A program made the position numbers and the translations under genes. The notes below the pieces were generated by a model, which was not told where the DNA came from, searched no databases, and saw only the letters and a program-made list of their open reading frames with translations. Source: Halobacillus sp. A5 (lineage in GTDB: Bacteria; Bacillota; Bacilli; Bacillales; Halobacillaceae). Taken from it: a stretch of 64,000 nt of DNA. Below are positions 1 through 8,938 of this stretch, one piece after another. How positions within the stretch are numbered: the first letter of the stretch is position 1; each line of letters opens with the position of its first letter. The DNA lies in assembly GCF_024189315.1 (NCBI RefSeq), contig NZ_JAIZEO010000005.1, positions 335,639 to 399,638 on the forward strand, in the 5' to 3' direction.

Positions 1-1643
1 TGAGCAATAACGATAATAGTCATCTTGCCTTTTAGCTTTTCAATTGCTTCTTGAATATTTGCCTCATTTTCGGTATCCAGGGCACTGGTTGCTTCGTCCA
101 GCACAAGGATAGAAGGTTTACGCAATATAGCTCGCGCTAACACAAGACGCTGCCTTTCCCCGCCGGACAATTTAATTCCACGATCACCTATCAGCGTATC
201 TAGTCCTTGAGGTAACGACCTGACAAAATCAGCAGCAGAAGCAAACTCCAGCGCTTCCCACAGTTCATATTCTTTAGCTTCAGGTAATACAAGAGTGAGA
301 TTTTCTCTTATACTAATATTAAATAAAAACGGATCCTGTGGTACATAACTTATCGCTTGGCGGAGCGCTAATAAATTATCGCTTGTTAATGGCTGATCAT
401 CTAAGATCACCTCACCCTGCTCCGGTTGATTTAATCCCATTAACAAATCAATCAGCGTACTTTTCCCCGCTCCTGAACGACCTACAAATGCCGTCATTTG
501 ATTTGCAGGAATGGTAATATTAATGTCTTTTAGTGCGTAATCCGCTTGATCTTGATAACGAAAGGAAACATCACGGCATTCTATTTTCTTACTTACTATT
601 AAAGGTCTTACACTAGATATATCTGTGGTATGTTCACGTGCCAGGCTGCATTCCTGCTGAAGTGCTTCGACTGCTCTTAAAGATGGTAAGCTAGTGAAAA
701 TTTGCTCCAATGAAGCTTGAATCCCTGCCACCTTAGGCCACAACCTGGAGAAGATAACAATTACCATCATCAATTGAGCCGCCTGGGCGTTAAACATGGT
801 AAAAGCAAAATAAATAAAGGAAGCAATAATCACTGCTGAAGCAGCTTTATAATAGAATTGAGAAGTAGTTTTAAGGTGGGTGTATTCAACCTGTTCTTTC
901 TTAATTTGGTCTGTAATAGCTTCATACCAATTCATACGAGATTTTTCTAATGTATTACTTTTAACATCTTTTATCCCATTAATCTGCTCCGTAATCCCTC
1001 CGATATACCGGCGGCCAAGTTCGAAGTTTCGGTTACCTAATGCCAAGGATCTCTTAAGAAATCGACGATTAAAAAACAGCAGAACTATCCCACACAATAA
1101 AACGAAGATCGTAATGTTAGGAGAAAGAATAAATGCTAGACCGATTTGAATACATGTGAAAATAAGCGAAGCAAGAAACTGCAGCACGGAATGGGTACCT
1201 GCATTAGCCCGACCGATTTCAGTTGTCAATATATTAATGAGATCAGACTTTCTATTACGGATGAAAAAACTCCAATTGGAATTTAAAATCGAACGATAGG
1301 TTTTCACACGTAAATGTCTTAAAAAGCCTTGTTGAATAATTGCATTACGTACAGCAATCCTGCGGTTAATCAAATTTTGACTGATCACAATAAGTACAAA
1401 TATGGCTAGGATAAGCGGCAGACCAATAGATTCAGGAATACTATCCAGAAACGTAAACAAACCCGCAAATGGCATACTCCCCGTACCAAGGTCGATAATT
1501 CCACTCATACTAATCATTGGAACCAGTAATAAAATACCTACCCCTTCCAGCAGACCAATACCGGCCATAGCCAGTATGTTAACGTACAGAATCTTTCCGG
1601 AAAAAGCGTGGATTTGCTTCAAGAAATAAAGAACGTGGTTCAT
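1..1643 (-). CDS. Lasso peptide ABC exporter (D protein), partial at window edge
   Basis: Fused permease-ATPase exporter expected to pump the mature lasso peptides out of the cell and give producer immunity. About 547 codons are visible and the C-terminus lies outside the window. An N-terminal ABC_membrane region with several hydrophobic helices spans about residues 15-300. The ATPase domain follows with Walker A GRSGAGKST, signature LSGGERQR and Walker B ILVLDEATSALD; the window ends just before the H-loop His. The ATG at 1643 follows a GGGAGGG ribosome site. The gene starts 18 bp after the nucleotidyltransferase stop, so it is last in the visible lasso operon. The family is certain; the substrate is inferred from context. 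Confidence 0.9.
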   Translation of the reverse strand, partial: MNHVLYFLKQIHAFSGKILYVNILAMAGIGLLEGVGILLLVPMISMSGIIDLGTGSMPFAGLFTFLDSIPESIGLPLILAIFVLIVISQNLINRRIAVRNAIIQQGFLRHLRVKTYRSILNSNWSFFIRNRKSDLINILTTEIGRANAGTHSVLQFLASLIFTCIQIGLAFILSPNITIFVLLCGIVLLFFNRRFLKRSLALGNRNFELGRRYIGGITEQINGIKDVKSNTLEKSRMNWYEAITDQIKKEQVEYTHLKTTSQFYYKAASAVIIASFIYFAFTMFNAQAAQLMMVIVIFSRLWPKVAGIQASLEQIFTSLPSLRAVEALQQECSLAREHTTDISSVRPLIVSKKIECRDVSFRYQDQADYALKDINITIPANQMTAFVGRSGAGKSTLIDLLMGLNQPEQGEVILDDQPLTSDNLLALRQAISYVPQDPFLFNISIRENLTLVLPEAKEYELWEALEFASAADFVRSLPQGLDTLIGDRGIKLSGGERQRLVLARAILRKPSILVLDEATSALDTENEANIQEAIEKLKGKMTIIVIA

Positions 1644-1661
1644 AAATAACCCTCCCTTCTC

Positions 1662-2831
1662 TTAGACAAGCCTTCTCGTTTTCCTCCATCCCCATATAAA
1701 TGGACGCAATGGAAAATACAAAAAATGAAGATTTTTCGGCAGTGGCAGTGTTTGTGCATCTTGGGGGTAAGGATATAAAAAACTTAAAATAAAATACACT
1801 CTTTGCTGAAACGACATCAATGCAAATAGATGGCGCTTGTGGTATTTAGCTACCTCTGGATCCAATGGTTCAGAGTGTAGATTAATCATAGACTCTAAAT
1901 AGTAAACAGCCTGTTGAGCTAATTTCCGGGATTTATTTGTTTTTTGATTAGGAATAGTTTTACTATAAGTATGATATAATTGTTCCGCTAAGTAGATTGC
2001 TTGAAATCCAGTATGCTTATTTCCATATTTCTTAAGTAATTTATAAGCTTCTTCCCACTCAAGCTTCATTTTCATCAATTGGTGTATATCGACGATCCAA
2101 CGCAGCCTAGACCAACCGTGTCTGGCCCCATGAGATGCGAGAAATACAAACAGATCTTCTTTGCTAAGAATGTAAATTGGCTGCTTCGATAAGCTCATAC
2201 TTCTCTTTCGCGCCCACAATTCTGAAAACCCTGGTTCTTTTCCAGGTCCCGGGTTTAGACGCCAATGAACTTCTACTTTCACACCCGTTCCAGGGTGAAT
2301 ATAAGTAACGTGGTGATGCCGCCACTTCCAATCATTTAAGATCGTTTCAATATAATCATCCTTCTGATAACCTAAATCTTGTAATAACTTTTCAGCATCA
2401 GATAATTGATTTATAGGAACAAGTACATCTAAATCGTTAGAAGTACGTAAAGATAAGTCCCCATATAAATCTAATGCAAGCAGCGGACCTTTAAGGAATA
2501 GAATTTGAAGCCGTTTTGCAGAGAATAATTTGCTCAGCTGCTCCATTACTTTACTTAAATGAAGCATTTGAAAGGTATTTCGCTTATAATCAGCAGCTAC
2601 AGTTTGTACCACGTAATCAGGAACCAATTCAGGGCTGCACCACTGTAACTTTTTATAAAGAACAGGATAAATACGATGGTGTCTACTCTGCTTTATAAAA
2701 ACATCCCAATTCACTCCATGAAAAAGAGAGAGGTCAATATTTTCGACTTGGTCTGAAGTATCACATTCTACAAGGCTGATAATGAGTTTGAGTTCAATGG
2801 GCACCTTAGATAAGTTCAGTCTTTGCCTCAT
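1662..2831 (-). CDS. Nucleotidyltransferase-family protein of the lasso cluster (N)
   Basis: Protein of 389 aa resembling the NTP_transf_5 family (PF14907). The fold is suggested by the segment around residues 110-135, ILFLKGPLLALDLYGD followed by RTSNDLDVLV, where the D-x-D pair would bind metal. Such proteins recur in paeninodin-type lasso clusters, where a role in further tailoring of the phosphorylated C-terminus has been suggested; its substrate here is unknown. It overlaps the B2 gene by 26 bp. AGGAGG lies 8 nt before its ATG, so translational coupling is likely. Family assignment is good; function is inferred from neighbours. Confidence 0.8.
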   Translation of the reverse strand: MRQRLNLSKVPIELKLIISLVECDTSDQVENIDLSLFHGVNWDVFIKQSRHHRIYPVLYKKLQWCSPELVPDYVVQTVAADYKRNTFQMLHLSKVMEQLSKLFSAKRLQILFLKGPLLALDLYGDLSLRTSNDLDVLVPINQLSDAEKLLQDLGYQKDDYIETILNDWKWRHHHVTYIHPGTGVKVEVHWRLNPGPGKEPGFSELWARKRSMSLSKQPIYILSKEDLFVFLASHGARHGWSRLRWIVDIHQLMKMKLEWEEAYKLLKKYGNKHTGFQAIYLAEQLYHTYSKTIPNQKTNKSRKLAQQAVYYLESMINLHSEPLDPEVAKYHKRHLFALMSFQQRVYFILSFLYPYPQDAQTLPLPKNLHFLYFPLRPFIWGWRKTRRLV

Positions 2832-3279
2832 GCTGCTGTCCTCCTACCCGCTTAGCAAATTTACCGACCACTGTAAACTTTTCCATTCCCTCAGCTCCAG
2901 TAATATAATAAGGACCACAACGCAGCCATGCATGAGCGATCATTTCCCCACTTTCATCGCGTGCCGTACCAAAGTATAACGTACTACTCAACTGACGTCT
3001 TTCAAGCATCTTCATAGCTGCAATCGCTTTGACCATACACTGACTTTCCCAAAAAGTATACCGACTGACAATTTGAATAGATTGAGAGATTTTCGCCAGC
3101 TCTCTTCGTTCTAATAGTGAGTTTGTACTTGTCTCCTCTGAAGCTGATCCAAGAGAAGGGGCCAGCCTTTCAAATGGAATACTCTTCCGGTAACGTGCCC
3201 AGGCAAGCAAAAAATAAGCTTCTATCATAAGCTTTTTACTACTTACATCCATTTGCAGAAACGCTCTCAACTTGTTCAT
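2806..3279 (-). CDS. Lasso leader peptidase B2 (transglutaminase-like)
   Basis: Protein of 157 aa of the Transglut_core3 type (PF13471), the split leader-peptidase half of lasso B enzymes. It should cut the precursor after the conserved Thr-x at the leader end once B1 has delivered the leader. Candidate catalytic residues are Cys81 (in ESQCMVKA) and His116 (in AHAWLR). Length fits stand-alone B2 proteins. It starts 5 bp after the B1 stop and overlaps the downstream nucleotidyltransferase gene. A single B2 gene must serve both precursors in the operon. Confidence 0.92.
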   Translation of the reverse strand: MNKLRAFLQMDVSSKKLMIEAYFLLAWARYRKSIPFERLAPSLGSASEETSTNSLLERRELAKISQSIQIVSRYTFWESQCMVKAIAAMKMLERRQLSSTLYFGTARDESGEMIAHAWLRCGPYYITGAEGMEKFTVVGKFAKRVGGQQHEAKTELI

Positions 3280-3284
3280 CTTTA

Positions 3285-3599
3285 TTAATTCCCTTCTAGA
3301 GAAACATACCGATGGAATTCAATTAACCCCTCTTCAGATAATTTATTTATGAAAGCAGTAACCTGCCTTTCGCACTCAGGGCGTTCAACCTCATATTGAG
3401 CGAGTAAGGAATCAACAACTTTGTCTATTTTCACAGGGGACGCAATTAACTCCCAAATCACTCCCCCCATTTCTCCTAAGTTGTAATATTTCCCATTTTC
3501 AACGCTTAGCATTACTTTTTCGTTTCCCATATCACTCACTATGTTTCCTTCAGATTGGCTGACTAAAAGATTCAGTGATAGTTCCAACTGTTTTTCCAA
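3285..3599 (-). CDS. Lasso leader-binding protein B1 (PqqD-like RRE)
   Basis: Protein of 104 aa of the PqqD family (PF05402), the RiPP recognition element that binds the leader and presents it to B2 and the cyclase. The family pattern is visible in ENGKYYNLGEMGGVIWELI and in the C-terminal winged-helix-like part ending EEGLIEFH. The start is a TTG at 3599 preceded by GGAGGTG at 7 nt spacing; the reading frame lies inside the last 50 bp of the kinase gene. It is the only RRE protein found in the window, so it is the likely recogniser of A1 and A2, and possibly of the distant A3 leader. Confidence 0.9.
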   Translation of the reverse strand: MEKQLELSLNLLVSQSEGNIVSDMGNEKVMLSVENGKYYNLGEMGGVIWELIASPVKIDKVVDSLLAQYEVERPECERQVTAFINKLSEEGLIEFHRYVSLEGN

Positions 3600-4518
3600 C
3601 CTTATGCACCTCCAGTTTTGATAAGAGCAAATCAGTTAATTCATGAGCAGTGAACCTCGACTTAGGCCGCTTCAATGTATATAGATCTATATAGCTGCAA
3701 ATTTGTGCCGATACGCTGAAATGCCAATCTACCAGTCCCATTCGAGGAATCATGAAATTTCGATACGTATGATTAAATATAGTGTGTAAACCATGCAGTT
3801 TTTCTATTTGCTCAAATTGAATCTCTTCCCCGTCAACTTTCTCTAATTCTATGATCCCAGCTAACGGAAGCTTCTTTGAGTAAAACTTATCTGACACTGG
3901 AATCGCATATTTGGATTCTCTATTTATAATCGGCCGATAACGTTCAGACTCCATGCCGAAACCATCAAGACTCTCCTGCCACAATTTCTGCTGCGGGTAA
4001 GCGGGCGTTACCATAGGGATACCGTTTTCAACAGTAACAGGAATAACGTCATCACTAACTAATTGAAATCCTCTGTTCAAAATTGCTGATGCTGTAGTCG
4101 ACTTGCCTGCCCCGGAATGACCTACAACAGCATAGGCTTTCCCATCTATCTCTACAGCACTTCCATGTAACGGAAGAATCTTGCGCTGCATGAGGACACT
4201 GCCCATACACGTTCCTAAAATATAAAGACGAAGTTGATCCTCTTCTGCCTCGTCAAAAGCATGGAAATAAATGCGCTTACCATTCTCAATCTTATAGATG
4301 GCTACATTAGGTATTCTAAAAAGGCATTCTTTAGCCTCAACATAAAAATTCCGATTCTGAACAGTTTTCACATTCCATTCATCTAATAAATCTTTTTGTT
4401 GAATGTAAAGATCAAAGTCGGTTTTATGATTAATTTCCAATAGCTCCGGCAAAGATAGTTCACTCATTATATTAAATCCGAATGCCGTGTACATAATTTG
4501 TTTCGAGGTGACAGGCAT
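3550..4518 (-). CDS. HPr-kinase-like lasso precursor kinase (K)
   Basis: Protein of 322 aa related to the C-terminal domain of HPr kinase. A P-loop GHSGAGKST is at residues 133-141, preceded by LPLHGSAV with the conserved His118 and followed by VSDDV with the acidic pair near 156-157. In the paeninodin system the homologous kinase phosphorylates the C-terminal Ser of the precursor. Both lasso precursors here end in Ser, which fits. A ribosome site GAGGAGG precedes the ATG by 11 nt. A stem-loop separates it from precursor A2. The role is inferred by homology with PadeK. Confidence 0.88.
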   Translation of the reverse strand: MPVTSKQIMYTAFGFNIMSELSLPELLEINHKTDFDLYIQQKDLLDEWNVKTVQNRNFYVEAKECLFRIPNVAIYKIENGKRIYFHAFDEAEEDQLRLYILGTCMGSVLMQRKILPLHGSAVEIDGKAYAVVGHSGAGKSTTASAILNRGFQLVSDDVIPVTVENGIPMVTPAYPQQKLWQESLDGFGMESERYRPIINRESKYAIPVSDKFYSKKLPLAGIIELEKVDGEEIQFEQIEKLHGLHTIFNHTYRNFMIPRMGLVDWHFSVSAQICSYIDLYTLKRPKSRFTAHELTDLLLSKLEVHKVGKTVGTITESFSQPI

Positions 4519-4545
4519 GACGGCTCATTCCTCCTCTTTTAGAAA

Positions 4546-4577
4546 GTGCCCCTATCCCTTTTCTGAAATAGGGGCAC
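4546..4577 (-). terminator. Stem-loop between precursor A2 and kinase gene
   Basis: Perfect 10-bp stem GTGCCCCTAT/ATAGGGGCAC with a 12-nt loop, directly 3' of the A2 stop codon. It is followed by TTTCT rather than a long T-run, so it may act as a partial terminator or an RNA-stabilising structure that raises precursor over enzyme expression. Confidence 0.6.
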
Positions 4578-4584
4578 ATAATAC

Positions 4585-4740
4585 TTAACTGCCCAAGCAA
4601 CTAGCGTTTGATTGCCCAGGATGTGTCTCCCCTCTTGGTGCTTCGCCTATGTCAAAGCAATCTGCATTAGCGTTACCAGGACCATTCATTGTCATACTGA
4701 CATCTAAAACTTCTAAAATTGGCTGTTTCCACTCTTTCAA
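4585..4740 (-). CDS. Lasso peptide precursor A2, atypical Asn1 two-Cys core
   Basis: Precursor of 51 aa read from TTG at 4740. The TTG overlaps the C2 stop codon and has AGGAGGTGAT about 10 nt upstream. The leader is MKEWKQPILEVLDVSMTM, with the W-x2-P-x-L spacing and Thr at -2 of lasso leaders. The predicted core of 33 residues begins NGPGNANAD and ends SNASCLGS. Asp9 can close a nine-residue ring with Asn1. Cys10 and Cys30 could pair in a disulfide, and the last residue is Ser as needed by the kinase. Asn at position 1 and this length are unusual for lasso cores. The reading frame and leader are seen directly; processing is inferred. Confidence 0.88.
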   Translation of the reverse strand: MKEWKQPILEVLDVSMTMNGPGNANADCFDIGEAPRGETHPGQSNASCLGS

Positions 4741-6701
4741 ATCCCCATCACCTCCTTTCTTTCTATCGATTTAATGAACCTTGAGACAATTAAACTACGA
4801 GTGAGCACCTTGAAATCTTCTTCAAATACCATTTCCGGTCTTGGAATAGTTCCCAGCCTATTCATCGCTTCTTGTATAAGCTGTATATTCAAAATTTCAG
4901 CTAATTCGGAGTCTCTGCAAATACAATCAACTTCTTGTCTAAAGTCTTTCCAACTGCCAGTCATCCGATGAATCGTATCCGCCCCCTGCAACCCTCTAAC
5001 ATGGTAATTTAACCTCACTTTTTCAGGAAGAAAGTTCTTGGTAGCTTCACGTATAAATGAACGATCCACCCCGTTCTTAACATATTGCTCATAAGGTAAT
5101 GACAAGCAAAATTTGATAACATTAATGTCATTTGTAGGATCGCGGTTCCATAGCCCATAGCGCAACGATAGATTTGTTTCTGCTACTCCACTTTTATTCC
5201 ATACATAAGGCTTTTGAAAATAATCTTTTCTGTATTTAGTCAAGTCTTTGATAGAATCAGGGTATACACTCTTGTTGTAATCTAATAAACGAGTATATAC
5301 ATCTGTTTTCTTGGCAAGAGAAGGATTGATAAGTGAAGATAGCTGACTTTTTGACTCTGAATGGATGGATGATTTAGGAATAGCTTTTTTTGCTAAGATA
5401 GGTAATATATTTGATTTTCCTGTCTTATAGGTCTGAGTAAATTCATTAAGCTCCCTGTAAAGCTTTTTCCATTTCAACCCCTTTAGTAAGGAAGTGTAGT
5501 ATTCCATATTTAAGTTCCAGGATCCCCAGGAGATAGAATGATTTCCTCTAGCTCCATTTAAGAGAACCTTTATCCCTCTTTTTTGAGCCTCTTCATTAAT
5601 CCCTTTAAGCCAATACGTATTTTCAAAAAATTTATAAGGCATTTCCATTAATTCAATAAATTGATCGACTTCAGATAAAGGACTTTTTCCTTCAAACTGA
5701 AGAAAATGAGAGTCGATATTACCAACGTGGTTTATCGTTTCTTTAATTAAATCTGCTTCATTTGGCATGTAATAGTTAGGCGTCCAATCTTCAAAAGTGC
5801 TTTCAGGAATATAGCTGAATGTATGGAGCACTTTGTCTTCTTTACTTAACTCTTTAGACGCAAAACTAACGACCGAACCAGAATCCAGGCCACCGCTTAA
5901 CTGAGATCCAACATTTCCGAAAGTTCTTAAACGATCTTTAACAGCACGTCCAAAAACTTCATGAAATGTCTCAGTATAATCCTTTGAAGAGTTTAATTTT
6001 AATTCTTTAACCTCACCAATCGTGTCATATTTCTTAAGCGCTACGTTCCCATCTTGAACAGTAATACTATGCGAAGGAGGTACTTGGTGTATAGATGTAT
6101 AGACCGTAGAAGTCATATCCACCGCTTCTATCATGGTAGGAATGGAAAGAAACTCAGCCAGCCAAACTTCATTTATCTTCTTCTCCACAAAAGGCAGAGA
6201 AAACAAAGGAGCCATAGTCGTAGAAAATGCAAATCGCTGGGGATCGTTATAAAAGTAAAGTGTTCGTGAACCTGAAAAGTCTCGAGCACCAAACAGCTTC
6301 TGTTCAGATTCATCCCAAATCATAAATGAAAAATCACCTACCAAATGCCGGGGAACTTCTTCTTTCCACTTGCTGTAAGCTAACAATATGAGTTGAGTAT
6401 CCGAAATCAGCTTTCCTTCTGTTTGGGAAATTCCTAACTGACCAAAAAGCTCATTTCGATTATCAATAATGGCATCAGATGTTATAGCTAGTTTTCTTTC
6501 GTAATCGTAATAAGGTACGACTTCATTTATAGATTCAGGGGTTATCCATTGAGCGTGGCAGCCCAGAAATACGTTGTGCTTTGTCCATTCTCTTTTTGAG
6601 TCAAACTGATAACTATTAAAGCTTTTCATTAGGTTGTATATGTTTTCTGTGGGGATAAACTGCTTATTATCTAAGTGTAGCAGCCCGACTATAGCACTCA
6701 T
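4737..6701 (-). CDS. Lasso cyclase C2 (asparagine synthetase-like)
   Basis: Protein of 654 aa of the AsnB-like lasso cyclase family. It adenylates the ring-acceptor Asp/Glu side chain and closes the macrolactam. The N-terminal class II glutaminase-like domain starts MSAIVG, with Ser in place of the catalytic Cys2, so no glutamine hydrolysis is expected. The PPi loop SGGLDSG lies near residue 266, in the AsnB synthetase half. ATG at 6701 follows AGGGGGAG. It lies between A1 and A2 and overlaps A2 by 4 nt, so A2 is its likely partner. It is a clear paralogue of C1. Confidence 0.93.
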   Translation of the reverse strand: MSAIVGLLHLDNKQFIPTENIYNLMKSFNSYQFDSKREWTKHNVFLGCHAQWITPESINEVVPYYDYERKLAITSDAIIDNRNELFGQLGISQTEGKLISDTQLILLAYSKWKEEVPRHLVGDFSFMIWDESEQKLFGARDFSGSRTLYFYNDPQRFAFSTTMAPLFSLPFVEKKINEVWLAEFLSIPTMIEAVDMTSTVYTSIHQVPPSHSITVQDGNVALKKYDTIGEVKELKLNSSKDYTETFHEVFGRAVKDRLRTFGNVGSQLSGGLDSGSVVSFASKELSKEDKVLHTFSYIPESTFEDWTPNYYMPNEADLIKETINHVGNIDSHFLQFEGKSPLSEVDQFIELMEMPYKFFENTYWLKGINEEAQKRGIKVLLNGARGNHSISWGSWNLNMEYYTSLLKGLKWKKLYRELNEFTQTYKTGKSNILPILAKKAIPKSSIHSESKSQLSSLINPSLAKKTDVYTRLLDYNKSVYPDSIKDLTKYRKDYFQKPYVWNKSGVAETNLSLRYGLWNRDPTNDINVIKFCLSLPYEQYVKNGVDRSFIREATKNFLPEKVRLNYHVRGLQGADTIHRMTGSWKDFRQEVDCICRDSELAEILNIQLIQEAMNRLGTIPRPEMVFEEDFKVLTRSLIVSRFIKSIERKEVMGI

Positions 6702-6752
6702 GCATAACTCCCCCTTCTGTAAAGTTGTTATAAAAGTTATATAAAATATGTA

Positions 6753-6768
6753 GGCCCCCGAGAGGGCC
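6753..6768 (-). terminator. GC-rich stem-loop between A1 and C2
   Basis: Short hairpin GGCCC/GGGCC with a 6-nt loop in the 87-bp gap after the A1 stop codon. On the minus strand it is followed by an AT-rich stretch without a long T-run. It probably attenuates transcription into C2 or protects the precursor mRNA end. Confidence 0.5.
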
Positions 6769-6788
6769 AGTAATTTCGACTATCCACA

Positions 6789-6917
6789 TTAACTGTCGTG
6801 GTGCACATCTTCGTCTGGATCATGCTGTTCAGCATCAGGTATAGTAAGTCCTGGTCCTGCCATCGTTAGATTTACATCAAGGACTTCAAGTTTAGGCTCT
6901 TTCCATTTGCGGCTCAT
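6789..6917 (-). CDS. Paeninodin-like lasso peptide precursor A1
   Basis: Precursor of 42 aa, too short for routine gene calling. The ATG at 6917 overlaps the C1 stop (ATGA) and has AAAGGAGGTGAG 4-5 nt upstream. The leader is MSRKWKEPKLEVLDVNLTM with Thr at -2. The core of 23 residues begins AGPGLTIPD and ends DPDEDVHHDS. Ala1 and Asp9 form the expected nine-residue ring and the C-terminal Ser is the phosphorylation site. From memory, paeninodin starts AGPGTSTPD and ends DPDEDVHYDS, so this is a close variant. The call rests on sequence pattern and flanking genes. Confidence 0.95.
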   Translation of the reverse strand: MSRKWKEPKLEVLDVNLTMAGPGLTIPDAEQHDPDEDVHHDS

Positions 6918-8860
6918 TTTCTCACCTCCTTTAATGAGTTTTTTATTAGAAATCTATTTAAGATTAATAATCTCATTAACATTTTAAAATCATGATTAAA
7001 AATTAATTCAGGTTTAAGCTCTCCGTTAATTTTATTCAGAGAATCTTTAATGACATTTTCATCTAAATATTGAACCACTGAAGAATTTTTTAGTAACCCT
7101 TTAAACTCATTAATTAACTCATTCCAATGAGACCCCAACCTTTGAGTTCCGTCAGCACCTTGGAGCCCTCGATACTTAAAATTTAATCTCACTTTATCAG
7201 GCAATATACCTTTTGTAGCTCTACGAACAATTGAACGATCCATACCATTTTGGATATATTGGGAATCAGGTAAAGATAAACAAAATTTAATTACTCTTAA
7301 GTCGTTCGTTGGATCCCTGTTCCATAAAGAATATCTTAGTGATAATTTAGTAGCACTTGTTCCATTTCCCCAATAATAAAGTTTTGTGAATTGATTTGTT
7401 CTAGCTTCGTAAGTATTAGGAAGGTTAGTCCCTGTGAAATCAATACTATGTTCTCGTAGACGATTGTAAACATTTGTTTTATCGGCAAATTCAGAATCGA
7501 TTATGCTAGGAATAGATTTAAATTCCCCTAAATTATTTACCGGTTTTGCAAATGCCTTCTTTCTTATAATGGCTAATGTTTTTCTATTACCTGTCCCTTT
7601 AACATGCCTGTATGCATTCATTTCCTTAACAAGAGAAATCCATTTAAACTGTTTTAGCAATTTAGTATAATAATCAAGTGCGTATCCCCATGAAATCGTA
7701 TAGTTACCTCTTGCTCCGTTTAATAAAATACTAATATCCTGTTTTGCAGCCTCTCTATAAATCCCAGACATCCAGTATGAATTCTCAAAAAATTTATAAG
7801 GCATTTCTAATGTATCCAACCAATCATCCACCACTGTATAAGAATTATGACCTTCAAAAGAGCAGTAGTGATCTCTTATGTTGCCTACGTATTCAACAGT
7901 ATTCTTAATAAAAGGCCTCTCATCAGGGATTTTTGTCTTAGGAGTCCAATCCTTGAATTCTTTAATAGGTACATAACTGAATGTTTTAATGGTCTTTTTC
8001 TTATCCCTTAAAGAACTTGCAGCAAATCCTGCCACTGCTCCAGAGTCTAATCCTCCACTTAAATGCGCCCCAATTTCCTTAGTAGTTCTTAACCTTGCAT
8101 CCACCGCTTCTTTAAATACTTCTCTAAACGCTTCTTCGTATTCTTCATTAGAATTTAACCTTAGCTTCTTTATTGAACTGAAATGATCGTATTTCTTAAA
8201 GGATAGTTTTAATTTAGTTACTGTAATTGTGTGAGATGGCGGAATTTGATTAACTTGATTGTAGATAGTTGAAAACAAATCTACAGAGTTAAACATATCA
8301 GGAATTGCCAGGTAATCAGCTACCCAATCTTCGTTAATCTCCCTTTCAACGTAAGGTAATGCTAGTAGTGGTTTAATTGTGGTACAAAAAGAAAAACTGT
8401 TATGGCCCTGAAAGTAATACAAAGTTCTAGCTCCTGAAAAATCCCTTGCCCCAAAAAGCTTCTGCTCTCGCTCATCCCAAATCATAAAAGCAAAATCTCC
8501 GATTAAATATCTTGGAGAGTCTTCCCCCCAATTGTGATAAGCAAGTAAGATTAATTTACTGTCCGGCATATTTGTTCTAAGAGCCTTACTCACACCTAAG
8601 GCATTAAATAATTCTTCACGGTTATCGATAATAGCATCTGCAGTTATGCACAATTTTCGGTCTGGGTCATAATATGGGAGCTTCTCACCCACCTGCTCAG
8701 GAGTTATCCATTGACTGTGACAGCCCAAGAAAATATTGCGATCATTCCACGTTTGTATGTCATCGGCTGGGTATTTTTGTAGAGATTCCATTATGGAATT
8801 ACTATGCATCATAGGAACAGGCTCATTGTTAAGGTTTATAATTCCAGCAATAGCGCTCAT
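6914..8860 (-). CDS. Lasso cyclase C1 (asparagine synthetase-like)
   Basis: Protein of 648 aa, paralogue of C2 and first gene of the lasso operon. The glutaminase-like domain (residues 2 to about 165, with LIGDFAFMIWD) starts MSAIAG and lacks Cys2. The ATP-binding loop SGGLDSG is at 268-274, followed by the synthetase half. I prefer the ATG at 8860, aligned with the C2 start and preceded by GTGGGG; an in-frame GTG at 8872 overlaps that ribosome site. Its stop overlaps the A1 start, so A1 is its likely substrate. The SinR-like sites at 8964-9001 lie upstream. Confidence 0.93.
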   Translation of the reverse strand: MSAIAGIINLNNEPVPMMHSNSIMESLQKYPADDIQTWNDRNIFLGCHSQWITPEQVGEKLPYYDPDRKLCITADAIIDNREELFNALGVSKALRTNMPDSKLILLAYHNWGEDSPRYLIGDFAFMIWDEREQKLFGARDFSGARTLYYFQGHNSFSFCTTIKPLLALPYVEREINEDWVADYLAIPDMFNSVDLFSTIYNQVNQIPPSHTITVTKLKLSFKKYDHFSSIKKLRLNSNEEYEEAFREVFKEAVDARLRTTKEIGAHLSGGLDSGAVAGFAASSLRDKKKTIKTFSYVPIKEFKDWTPKTKIPDERPFIKNTVEYVGNIRDHYCSFEGHNSYTVVDDWLDTLEMPYKFFENSYWMSGIYREAAKQDISILLNGARGNYTISWGYALDYYTKLLKQFKWISLVKEMNAYRHVKGTGNRKTLAIIRKKAFAKPVNNLGEFKSIPSIIDSEFADKTNVYNRLREHSIDFTGTNLPNTYEARTNQFTKLYYWGNGTSATKLSLRYSLWNRDPTNDLRVIKFCLSLPDSQYIQNGMDRSIVRRATKGILPDKVRLNFKYRGLQGADGTQRLGSHWNELINEFKGLLKNSSVVQYLDENVIKDSLNKINGELKPELIFNHDFKMLMRLLILNRFLIKNSLKEVRK

Positions 8861-8938
8861 AGCAATCCCCACTCTTTTATAAATAATTTAAATTCTTAAT
8901 AACGAACGATTATGTGTAAGAATTTGTTTATTGTAGTA

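Noticed and set aside
880..1149. Plus-strand 89-aa frame inside the lasso exporter gene
   Set aside because: It is antisense to the well-supported membrane domain of the ABC exporter.
1628..2663. SinR-like heptamers AAAGAAC at 1628 and about 2657
   Set aside because: They are single copies inside coding sequence; unpaired heptamers of this kind are expected by chance in AT-rich DNA.
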